DNA of 64,000 nt from Davidsoniella eucalypti (taxonomy: Eukaryota > Ascomycota > Sordariomycetes > Microascales > Ceratocystidaceae), in contig RMBW01000096.1 of the NCBI GenBank assembly GCA_004009845.1, positions 55,770 through 119,769 of the forward strand, written 5' to 3'. The notes under the pieces are model-generated. The model had not been told where the DNA came from. It did no database searches and worked only from the letters and a program-made list of their open reading frames with translations. Below, piece by piece: positions 1 through 11,799 of this stretch; the stretch's first letter is position 1; every line of letters begins with the position of its first letter. Position numbers and translations under genes: made by a program.

Positions 1-1142
1 TGACCTAACCAAACCGTCAGAGTATAGCAGTCTGGGTATACACTAAATCAAGTCACATCATCAGTGCTCACGATCCAAGCCCCCAAGATCGGGGGTTTGG
101 GTCAGGTAGGGAGAATGTCGGTCTAGAGATTAATCCTAGCAGATATCGATTGTAATAGCCACATCGACCTTGAAAGCCACTACACAGGGTATATCAACAG
201 TGAGACCTACGGGCTATGAAACTGCTATGTAGGCAAATATGTATCGCCATATGGACTAACGATAGACCGGCACCATCTCTAACCCTTTTCTTAGATAGTC
301 AAAAGGTGTATACAGATATGGGCTACATAAGGTGTCTTCCAGCCATTATGCTGAAATGCCGGCCAAGATTGAGTCGTGTTTTTGTCGTTGCTACATACAA
401 CCCTGACATGGCATGACATTGCTTTAGAAAAAGAAGCAATGAACATACAGACACATACGTCACCTGATCATATGACAATAAACAGCGTGTGGTCTCTAGT
501 TTTGGAGTAGCGACGGTATACCACTACAGGATAACCGGGTATCACATCTTATATGCTATATAGTCGTATTCCGCTAAGCGTTATTTTGTACCGTCAGTTG
601 GAGATACCAGTAGTCTTGGGATATCACATTTTCATTTTTTAACGGGGGCCTACAACAGTAATATAGTGTAAGTATATACAAAAAAACCACAAACAAATAC
701 AAAAAAGAAAACCCGGTGGAATATATGTAGCATATAGCGTATAGCAAGCTGAATGTGTTAAAAGGGCAAGCTGCAGTTGGAGACCCGTGAGACGAGACAA
801 TAGTTGATGAGATACACAAGTGCGTGTCTTATAGCCCATCATTTTCCTATAGCCATGGTGCAAGTTTCCTTCTTGTCTCGCCCCTCTATCAGTGAGACTC
901 CAGTGTAGGTATGTACATAGATGATATGTAGGGGCCTTGCGGTCAACGTGACCACGGCTCGTTTGGCTTTGCCAGCTGTTGGGCTCCGTCCACGGTCAAA
1001 GAGAAGTGCGGGAATGTATTGCAACAGCAAAGTAGCATTCACCGCCCACAGTCAAAGGGCGTTAGTCATAGTAGCAAAGTCGCAGTTGTATTCGTAGCGG
1101 GAGTCGAAGTTGCAGTTGAAGATTGGAAGATCGAAGAGCAAA

Positions 1143-1164
1143 CCCCCCCCCCCCCCCCCCCCCC
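1143..1164. repeat. poly-C tract (C22)
   Basis: An uninterrupted run of 22 C is visible directly, followed about 20 bases later by a short GT dinucleotide repeat. Such runs are length-unstable and error-prone in assemblies. Confidence 0.95.
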
Positions 1165-4100
1165 GAGATTGATCGAAGTTGTGTGTGTGTGTGTAAGAAG
1201 TAAGAAAGAGGCAAAGAAAATGCCAGGAAAACGCGCTGATACGTATTAAAGAAGGCCTGCTTGCAAGCTAAACTCTGTAATGGCGCATACCGCGCAATGT
1301 GGACAAACATAGTCGTATACATACGCCTAAACTATGTCCAAAATACAGGTGAGTATGTATGCACGGACGAGATCCGCAGGAACCGGATCATGTCATAAGA
1401 CTATGCAACCAGCCAGTCTGGGGAAATTAAAGAAAAGAAAAAAGAAAAACAAAAAGAGAAAAAACATGATAGGCTTGGTCGATGGCAGGCTGCTTGTAGG
1501 AGGCCGGTCGACAGCTAGTAATTGGCGCTGTAGCGGTTGTCGGTTTGAGGGGGATCGACTTCTGGCTTATATTCCGAATTTCCAGGCAGTCAACTGGCAG
1601 GAGTTGACGAATGTAATTACTGTGAATTGCAAGCACTTATATGAGCTCGGTATAGGCTGGGTTTTGCTTCTTCTATCGCTCTCTAGAAACAAAACGACTT
1701 ACACAACAAGCTTTCCGTCGGAGAGAAACTGCCCAGATTGTCATTTTCGAGGTAGTAGAATATAGTAGTAATTGCATCTGCAAATCGTCACATCTTACAA
1801 CAACTGGTGTGCTAGGCCGTGGTGGACCTTCCTCGTTCGTAAAGCACATCATATGACACAGTAGAGTCTACATGGCAGATTGGAAGAAATAAGAGGGAAG
1901 CAAAAAAAAAAGAAAAGAAAAAAAACTAATCGAGAAGGAGTGCCGCTGAAATCGAGCCTCAACCCTTCTTTTTTTTTTCTGGTCTTTCGCTTCTTGGTTC
2001 TTCGCTTTTTGGTTCTTGCTTTGGTTCTGGAGTGGAGTCGGGGCAGTCGTGCGCCTCGATTCCCTTCTTTGGATAACAAGACACAGGTTTTGTTGTTGGA
2101 AGTAGGTGACATCACAGCCCATGTAACCCTAATGTAACCCTCTGACGACGCCATATTTAGGTAAATATTTTGCGGTTATTAATTCTTTTTACTTGCTTCT
2201 TTTTTTTATCAGTGTTCCAGGGCCACCCAATCTCCTGATTGCATTTCAAAACAAAGAGGACAACCCGAAAAAACTCGCCTTTCAAGGTTCACCGCTGTTC
2301 AAATGTCCCAATCTTACAAAACCTCCCCACGCTAGAGGCCATCATTTGACGATAAAACAAGGCCCAAGGCACAAGAGTCCGCAGAGTTTCTCGAGTCCTC
2401 GAACTCCGGCGTGGGGGTGCCATCCAAGTCGATTTTACTTAGCCGATGACTAACGACGGTGATCTGAGGGGTTAGTAAGCCGTAGCCAAACGTGAATTTC
2501 ACCAATCAGACAACTAACCAGTAATGATAGCTATAAAGCTTCAACGGCATCTCTTCGACTATGCTATTTTTTTATAAGTTTTTTTCCTATAAGAACTACG
2601 CTATTATTTGCCTCATATTCTTCGTCATATTTCATATCTCACTTGTTCCTCGCTGGATGGCTTGTTTGGGGCAAGACCGGCTTAAACCGGCAACTTAGGA
2701 TACGTCCGCGGGCTTCCTGTTGTCGTCTCTGTCTCGCGGTAAGACATATTCTCTCGTTAAATCTATCCCGTTTTTTTTTTGGAGACTCGTGATTCCCGAG
2801 CGTTACTACTACTGATACTACTGATACTCCTATTACCATCACTATTACCACCACTTATACTGTAGTCCTTTTTTTCTGTTGCTGCTCAAAGTGATGCGGT
2901 GGAAATTACAGCCTGGGGGAGGTAACCTAAAAGTACGCAACGTTATGGAAATGACACTCTTTTTGAAGGGAGATCTAGGAAGGGGGGGGCTGACTTTGTG
3001 TATATAAACAGATATATGTACTGTATGCCAGATGACTCTAGATATGGATTTAGAGTGCAACTTTCTCCAACGCAAAAGGAACACTTGTACTGGTTGTGTC
3101 TAATTGGATTGTTCGTTATAGTATGGGAACCGGTATTATAGACTTGGGGGTCTTGAATGGCCACATGTTGTAAGTACTAACAGATGAAGCCCCATCATAT
3201 AATCATACCATCTCGATATCACACACCTACTTTTCGTATGACTATCCTAGATTGAGTATGTATATACATGTAAGTATGTCGTGACGCAGGGCACTGGAGA
3301 CCGGCATGTGATGACGTCGGGTAACCAAAGATTTGTCTGGATCGGCCTTGTTCAAGCCGAAACTTGGACAACGCTTCGAGAACTTCACCGCGTTCACGGC
3401 CAAGGGAGCTACTATGGGGATAGTCACGAGTTCTTGGGTCAGTGTGCAATGTAATGTGTGTACATACATCCATACTTGGTGCTACATTCGAATGCTGTGC
3501 GGACATTGTACGCTGCAGGCTGCAAGCTGCAAGCCGCAAGCTACAGGTTGCGTACTAAGCTACAGGGAAACGTAGAAGCAAAAGCGGGAACTCGAGCGTT
3601 TATGGCGGTGTGCGAGTGTGACGGCCCTCGCATGGCCTTCAATGTTGGCTGGTTTTACTGATTAGTTGGCCCTGAAAGACGATATCAGCGGCAGCTGACT
3701 GCTGAATTCTCGGCCGTTGTCTTGTATCCATCAAGGCTCGAGGTGTCTGCAAGCAACAAAAGGCTGCTGCGTTGCATTGTCCACTAAGAAAGAGGGGGAA
3801 TAGGTGTTTTCCATATACGGACAATAGCCATATGCTAGGCTTGGGAGGCGAAGAAGGACTGAAAGAAGCCACGGTGAAAGAAGAGAGTAAAGACGACCGG
3901 GAGTTCTTTTTCTCTTTCTGGCATTCTCTAGTCCCCTTCTCTATCCTAGACGTAGCTTTCTGCCTCACAAGGAGCGATGAAAGTTTGAATGGAGAGGACA
4001 CGCCCCGGGCCTGTGTGTACATATCACATATATTCTTTTGAATGGAAAGACCGACAAGGGCTTCGTGCTGGGAACTGGTGAATGAGCTGTTTGGTCGGTG

Positions 4101-7100
4101 AAGAAGATAAGCACAAGAGCAGATAGTCAAGATGATAAACAAAAGAGCCCGCTGGAGTATGACGACACAAAGCAAAGACCGAGCAAGTCTTCTCCTTGTC
4201 CACGCCATAGAACAGAGCAAAAGCAAACCCGACCATTTCCTACTTGGTGTTAGTACAGCGGCGCCAATCCATGCCTCGTTTCTTTTCTTTTCTTTGGGCA
4301 AGCTCGCCCATCCCACCTTGCCATTATGCCGTTGCATTGCCTTCCCACATCCCACTTTTTCCGTGTTTGGTGGGCTCAGAACCAGATGGACAGAAAACGT
4401 ATCGAATGGGACTGAGCGGCGGGTCTGATGTGCAAAGCTAGAGAACGCCTGGCTCTTTTCGAGGACAAGAGGGGAGGGGGTGCGAGGGAGACGGCGAGTA
4501 GCCATAGCCAGACTGTGGCGACTACGCACTCTGTGATGACCCAGAGAGAGAAACCGATAGGCTGGGTACAGAGCGGTCGAGCTCAGGCTTTCACACCGAA
4601 CATCTGAGCAATAATATCGATGTGCAATTTGCGTTTTTTCCGGCGGGTGGCTAAGGCGGCAGACGAACTGGCGCGCCAGGGTTGTCCCTTGTTGAACAGG
4701 TCCGTCTCGCCGTGGACTGTGCCTTAACTAGGCATCACACTGGTCCTAAATAGGATGTGAATTCGGTCAACGCGCTGGCCTGCCTAGTCTTACATTGTAT
4801 GTATAGCGATGGCTGTGAGGTTAGCCTGTTTGCATTTCGCTTTGAGCGGGCGATCTGAGAGTGCTCCGGTGGCTATTCTGAGGTTTCAGTCTCCTGTATT
4901 ACTTGCTTCACTACGTCAGTCGTTGACATCTTTAATGACTCTGGGATGCCGTCAGTCTTGTCATAAGACTACACTCGCTTATGAAAAGGAGCTTCTACAT
5001 GCCGTTTTGATCTATTTCTTCATCATCCTCCAAGCACATCATGACTTGACCAGCTATCGAGGACGCTCCTTTCAGCTTCATCGTATACATACAAGGCCAT
5101 CGTCATAGCTACGCTAGGGCACTAATCAGAGGGAGTGGTTTTCCTGTCTGAATTTAGGCCAGTTTCATGCCAGACGGTATGCATACGTATATAGCTATCC
5201 CTTTACGTTTCCATAAGGCTGAAATCGCAGTTTGCACAATCCATTAATAGCAGCAGTCCGTAGTGTGTTTGCGGAAGAGAGCCTGTCCATGCTATCGAGA
5301 GTACTGTTCAGCACCTGACACGAGACCATTGATATATCGAGGCCGTGGTATTCGATGTACTCTCGGAGCCCATGTTGACGACTCGAGACTATTTTCACTT
5401 CAAGACCTCATCATGTGCTATGATAGGCCACAATACTGTCCAGTAGGGGGGGGGTTGTCGGATATTCCACTATTGCAAGACCGAGTTTCTCAGACGCATT
5501 ACTCGCGCCTGAAGAAGCGAGGGCAACGGACATGTACAGAATGGTGCGAAAATGGACCCAAAATCCCAAAAGGAAGCATGCATCTAGACTAGACTGGCAT
5601 GATCGCGATCCAATAGCCAAGATCCGAGGAAGCGTGAGGTGAACCGGCCGCTCTGCAAAGGTCGCTGTGGCTGGAACGCAGGAACAAAGTAAGATAAAGG
5701 CATGACTATGCATATGTACAGGTGCTTTGAGAAGCGAGAGAAGAAGAGAATGATATGCGAGGTGGTGATGGTGGAGAATCGGTCAAGACAACTATGGATC
5801 CCGTAGCTATCAAGCGGACGTGAGTGCCTTTTTGCGTGGCCTCTTGTGTTCCTGCTGTTTTCTTCGTATATCACGTGGTGGCGTTTTTTATTCATTTATT
5901 TATTTTATTTTTTAATTTTTTAATTTTTTGCCAACATACATTTCAACTGGAATGTAGTATGGAATGGTTTCTGCTGGTTTTCTCCAAGACCATGCTCAAA
6001 TCCCAAGTCAACCCACTCCGGGTAAAGTTCTGGACGTGTTCTTTGTGAGAGCAAATGTAACCATGGCCTTGCTCTAAGCTGTGCTATTGTCATGTGTCCT
6101 CGCCAAATGGCTGGGAAGACCTTCGAGGTGGGATGCCTTGGCCAAGCAGCCAGGCGGTAGACCAGGCACTAAGAAGAGGCCGAGTGTGTTGTACTCGAGA
6201 AGAAAGGGTCGCAGCAGCCACTAACTACCGCATCGTGTGTTTTGTTTGTTTTTTGCATTCGTTTGTATTTGTCTCGCCCCCATCACTAGGCCGGGGGCGT
6301 GTGCGTAGTTTGTGGGCTACCAAGAGGCGGGACAGGGCCTTGTTTGTCTCTTTTGCATACAGATATGTATACATGTACACACATGTACATATATATATCT
6401 TCATATGTGTTGGGATCTTGGGCCTCCTCGCAAAGGATCAAGAAAGAAAGCGACGGACAGACCTTAGAGTGTCAGCAGCGTCTGATAACAGCCATCCGTC
6501 CCAGAGAACAGAGAAAGAAGAAAAAACCACACGGCGAAGACCATGCAGCCACGGCAGAAAAAGGGCGCTGGCTGTCCAGCTGATTCTCTAACATCGGGAT
6601 ATTATAACCGACTCTACGGTTGCAATGGCAGATGGGATGGCAGTAGAAGAAGCACACATACCATGAAGAATACTGTATGTTGTCTTTGGTACACATCGGA
6701 CTGTATGTATATCTATAGGTGCATATATGTAAGCTCTGATAGTGGGCAATACAGGCGCCGTCCATTGCAGACAACCGGTGAACAGCTGGCTGCCATACCT
6801 ACTACACAGCTTATCTTATAGAACAGGCACCTGTAGTCAGGGAGCAAGACAAAGAATGGCCCAGGAAATCGAATAAGCTCGGGGCCGTGTCAAGACCAGA
6901 TGCAATCCGTGCCGATTCCGGGCCAAAGACAGGCAGAAATGCACCAGAAACAGCACCAGCAACGACACATCTCCAACTACAACGACTGCTGGCTGTAGTT
7001 GTAGGGGCTACGCCTAAAACACCAAGGCCCCATGCCACCTGGGATCGAAGATGGTTAAGGCCGTCGAGCTAGGAGTTCCCGTACGAAAAGGATTCCGTCC

Positions 7101-7904
7101 TCCATTACAGTTGTTTTTCTTGGTGTCCGTGTTGTTCTTTTGTATATTGCGGTGTCTTTGCTACCCTAGTTTATTTGTTGTGACTAAATAGAATAAAAAA
7201 TCCAGTCGTCTGCCTCTGCATATTTGAGCATTTTTTTGTACTGCTCACCGTCACTTGGGAAAAATACGGTAGTATCCATACCTTTTCGACTCTTAGTAAT
7301 ATATATCCATAATGTATTGGAAGAGAGAGATATATAATTGTTCTTTACCAACTTCCTGGGGTAATTTGCCTTGATCGTGGTTCGCTAGCCGAAACTACAG
7401 GCTGGAAATACAAGGAGGACGAACTGTAATTTGAATGTTTACAAGCTCCCTTTTCTCACGAGTTATTGTTTTTTCTGTCGTTCTCTTGCCAGGGCAGATT
7501 CTTGGCAATGGTGCGAACCAAGATATGAGCATCAATACACGTGTATATACTATCTTTTATAAGCCATATGAGCATGAAAGACTGACTACGGCCATACGCG
7601 TCTACTTGAGCTGCTTTTCGTCTTTCTTTCGTCTTTTTGTTCAGATCGAGCTTGTGAAACAGTCCACAAGCCAGATTCGGGTTCTCTGTAGATTGTTCAT
7701 TACTTCCAAGTCATTCCAAGTCATGGCTTGATGCAGCTGCTGTTCCTAACAGTGGCTGATGAATAGACGAGGACCGAGTCCGACGATCAATGGCGTCTGA
7801 TCCCGTGATTATGCATAGTTGTGTACTAATAGCAATAAAAAATAATAAATAAAAAAGTGCTACAACAGACTAGCATGTTAGATGCTGTGGCTCGGTAATC
7901 TACC

Positions 7905-7930
7905 AAAAAAAAAAAAAAAAAAAAAAAAAA
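7905..7930. repeat. poly-A tract (A26)
   Basis: An uninterrupted run of 26 A is visible directly. It could be a retroposon tail or a simple repeat. No clear target-site duplication or retroposed body is visible on either side. Confidence 0.95.
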
Positions 7931-9205
7931 GAAAAGGCACCCAGTACATTTACGTATGTAAGTGAGATTGGTGATAGGGATACTGAAACGTGTTCCTAGT
8001 TGTATCTGTGTATTCATTCCCCTTCCCTTTCATCGACCTCTCTCTTGATCACCCATAGACTAGCTAGTTAGCCAGTATTCTAATAACCTGCAACCAGCCA
8101 TATCCTTGTACAGACTAGCAAGACTCGAGAAATAAACTAGAGCACAGATCTAGTGTGTTCATGAGGCCAGTTGAACCCAAACTAAACTAGGAGAGTACGC
8201 AAGGAAAAAAAGAAGAAAACTGGATTAAACAAAAAACCAGGCCCCCGGCTGTCCCAAGACTTCGAGCTTCTTGTTCAGGTTCACGATCTCTCTGCATAGA
8301 CGGGCCCTGGACCTGACAGCTCCTAGAGTAAGTCCTAAGAACACTGGAAGAATTTGCAGTCTCCACAGCACGATCCATCCGTATGTAGGCTGAGGCTCCG
8401 AGGGCCAAAGGAAGACGCCAAAGCCCCGACGTGGATCTAGATCATCACGGACAATAGCATGATAAGCAAACCCAGCCCGGTTTTGGGGAGCGGTATGAAG
8501 GGGGTCGGCAAGCATCGTTCGTTTCTTTCATCATATTAGACTGACATGGTTTCAGTAATACTTCTTTTCAAGCAGAGGTGGCAGAGAAAGCTGTATCTCT
8601 ATGGTACGGGATATGCAGACAAAGAGACAGATAGACAAAGACATGAAGTGATGTGGTGCCATTTATCATGACCTAGTGGTATTCTTTGTCTTGGTTATTG
8701 GCGTGTGCTGGATGTTGTCTTGTATATCATGGTCTTACCAGCGAGATAATGGCATTCTTAGTTACAGAGATGTCAGGATATAATAAAGAGCCCATTTGGC
8801 CATATATGGCGATACAGATGCAGACAGAGAATGGATATAGAGGATTCTTGTATGCTATGCTGTCTGTGCAGTGACCACAATTGCTACAGCTAGACCGACT
8901 CTATGAGAATCCCAAGCAAAGATTTGTATTGGTGTCTGTTCTAGACATGGCGGGCGATTCCCGGCGGAGATAACGGGCCTGTATATTGGCACGACCTGGA
9001 GATTTCAAGTTGTCTTTATTATCCTGTCTATCAAAGCAAAGAAGAGGAGATATGTACGTGGTAGGAAACAAAGCTGAAGAACAAGAAGAAGAAAGCACGC
9101 ATTTCTGTAGTAGTAGCAGTAGCAGTGCTAATGAGCAAAAAGGGCCATTGCTACATGTACATGTACTGCTAATCGTCAACTTACACATACATATATGTAC
9201 ATAGA

Positions 9206-9229
9206 CTCAATCTCAATCTCAATCTCAAT
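9206..9229. repeat. (CTCAAT)x4 tandem repeat
   Basis: Four perfect copies of a 6-bp unit are seen directly in the gene-free left part of the window. Confidence 0.9.
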
Positions 9230-10745
9230 GCAACTCCTTCGGATAGTGGACTAACCCGTTCATCGTTCATGGGGGAAACAAGAAGGGATTTTCTTGTTTC
9301 CTTCTGGAAAACTGCAAGACCCTTGCCCCCAAATTTGGATTGCATCCTTCGTTGTTCTAGCCAAAGTCGTTGCTGCAAGAAGGCCATGTTGTTGGATACG
9401 TGCTAAAAACCACACAAGTTTGGTGGAAAGCCTGTATTGGGGTTCTGTTGCCGTTATAGATGTCCTTTCTGCCTTGTATGAGAAACAGTGTGTTATATAT
9501 GTACATACATGAGTACACGTACAGAAAAGGCCCATGAGACTAGGCTTTGAAAGGGTCTCGTGTAAATCTTCGTCGCCCCCCTGGTGGTGCCTGAAGAGAC
9601 GCATTGTCGGAATTTCGAATCGATGCACGAAAACGGCATTAAGTGAAGACACTGCATAGATCTGTAGATACGCCGTGATAAACTGGACATGGGCATTGTT
9701 GGGGGCATCTTGTTTGAGTTCCATTGGCATTAGTGTGGCAGCAACAAGCCTAGACTAAGCCTAACCCTAGACTACAGCTAGCGATAGTGGGAAACTGCAT
9801 TGTTAGGAATGGTGTCCTGCTTGCCTGGGTTTACACTTAGTCATGTCTAACCCTGATTCTTCCCTGATTCTTCCCTGCTCAGCCAAATCCAAGCGGCTTT
9901 GCGTCTTGCCCGGTCTAGCTGATTCGCCAATTCTATTAGCCTCCTGAATGTTCTTTCTTTTCGTCTTAGCTCGCCCACGCCCTTGGAAAATCAAAACAAA
10001 ATAAACCACGTTTCCGTTTCGGGATCTTTGCATCGGGTCGTCTCGAGCCCATCGTCAAGCCAACGTTGATCCTCGAGCCACGAGCCTTGGCGAAGAGACC
10101 ATGACGCAGCTGACCGTAATACTTCTGTCGTATCAACAGTTGCAGATGTGTATTTGATCTTGGTCTGCGCTTCCCGTCAATGTTGAACGCTAGTGGTGAC
10201 GACATGGTTCCCGCCGAGGCAGAAGCAGACACCTTGAAGATTGCCTAGACTTTGATACCGGCAAACACTAGCTTAGTAGTAGCAGTGGTACTGAATTATA
10301 TAAACACCAAAAAGGGACACGGCACTTGGTAGAAAGCCGATGTCTTGTCGCCAGCCAGGTCTGCACGGTGTCAGAAGGGATCTTGAACTGCCTTTTCTAT
10401 AGGGAAAATGTTTGCAACTCGCCCTGCTTCTCCTGCTCGTTACTTTTACCAATGCTAGTGCGTTCTGCTTGGCCGGGTAGCGCACCTAGACACACCCCCG
10501 TCTATATGTAAACAGCCAGCCCTGACCGATTAAAGAGTCTTATAGATCTGTAGTAGGGCTCGGAACGTACATGACGGAGATCTGTGAACAACGACACGTA
10601 TATGTACAGATACAACTCGGCGGTCTCTTCTCTGCTCGCGGCACTAAGCTAAGAGCACTAGGCTGTGACTTGCCAGGGCTGGCCTGCTTTCTTACTTCGG
10701 AGTGCCACAGCAGCACCTGGGCTGGAAGACATGCTATACTACATG

Positions 10746-10778
10746 TATAGATACTATATAGATACTATATAGATACTA
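10746..10778. repeat. 11-bp unit x3 tandem repeat
   Basis: Three perfect copies of TATAGATACTA lie about 1 kb upstream of egt1 and run into a TATG/TGTA-rich tail. Confidence 0.9.
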
Positions 10779-11747
10779 TATGTATGTATACGTGTGTAAT
10801 CACATCCAGAGATCACATACAGTTGAATGCGCTAGATGGCTTCGCTATCACTAGTCTGCCCCTGCTGTAACTGATTCGCAATAAGCACACGCCCTCTCAT
10901 ATCCCGTCAACTCTTCCGTAGCACACGCCCTGGCCTGCCCCCATGTAAGTTGACTGGGTGTAGTGTAATCAATGGTTGGCTTGGATGCTTCTTTGGCTGC
11001 CCTAGTCCTTTTCCCTTCTTTTTCTTTGCCGTCAGTGTGGCTTTTATCAGTCTTTGATAGAGAACTTGGACTGTGTCTGTACAAGAGCTCAGAAGAAGCA
11101 CCCATAGACTGAAGACATGCAGATCTCGAGAGGCCAGCTAGTCAGCATTCAGAATAGCTGCATTTTGCAGCAGAAAAAGAGAAGAAAACAAAGAAGCAAA
11201 AGGAAAACCCAAGACAAACTAGGCCTCTGTCTTGCCAGGAAGCTTGGTTGAACTTTTAATTCTTTGATTATTTAATTCTTTATTTTTGTTTCTTCTCTCC
11301 TATGCTCGATCTGTCTCCGCCTGTATTTATTTATTTATCTATTTGCTAAGTGATCATGCGCTTTCGCTAAAATCACACCCGCCAGAGCTCTTACTCTGCT
11401 CTCTTCTCCTGCTCTCAAACACCCCCATATAAAGAAGCTATCTCCGTCCACACGTCAATTTAACCACTACTGGTCTGTCCTTTGCGTGGTCCAGTATTTC
11501 TTGGTTGGTCTGAATCTTCTTCTCGCCTTCTTCCCGTCCCATTGTCACTGCTTATAACTTAGACCTTCTCCTTCTCACAGCTATCCTTTTCTTCACGCCC
11601 TCGCCACCATCACCATCTACTCTAAACAGCCTCCTTTCCATGTAAGCTGTGCTGCCATTTGCTCTGGCCGTCATCCCTATCACCGTCATACGTGTCTCTC
11701 AGCCTACCGTTGCTGCTGCCATTGGATTCCCCTCGAACTCTAAAGAA

Positions 11748-11760
11748 CCCCCCCCCCCCC
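11748..11760. repeat. poly-C tract (C13) in the presumed egt1 leader
   Basis: Thirteen consecutive C end 39 bases before the egt1 start codon, inside a pyrimidine-rich stretch that is probably the core promoter or 5' leader. Confidence 0.9.
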
Positions 11761-11799
11761 TCTGAGTGGCCTCATTCTCTACGCCATCCACACGCCAAG

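Larger units (their letters stand above)
1..11799. other. 11.8-kb stretch with no supportable gene
   Basis: I find no open frame that reads like a conserved protein on either strand. The longest frames (for example 3639-4529 minus and 1334-1765 plus) are low in complexity, lack recognisable motifs and do not join through plausible introns. The stretch holds homopolymers (C22, A26), short tandem repeats, pyrimidine runs and many copies of palindromic ATGTACAT/TATGTACATA-like words. No tRNA or rRNA was recognised. The last few hundred bases are pyrimidine-rich and probably include the promoter and leader of egt1. The rest could be regulatory DNA for a gene to the left, host an unspliced non-coding transcript, or be old repeat DNA; sequence alone does not decide. 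Confidence 0.6.

Noticed and set aside
3639..4529. 296-codon open frame, minus strand
   Set aside because: Low-complexity, Ser/Arg-rich, no motif or domain order, competing frames of similar quality; most likely chance in a GC-balanced intergenic stretch.
8225..8515. 96-codon open frame (minus) with one hydrophobic segment
   Set aside because: Could be a small membrane protein, but no family resemblance, and another frame overlaps it with equal openness.
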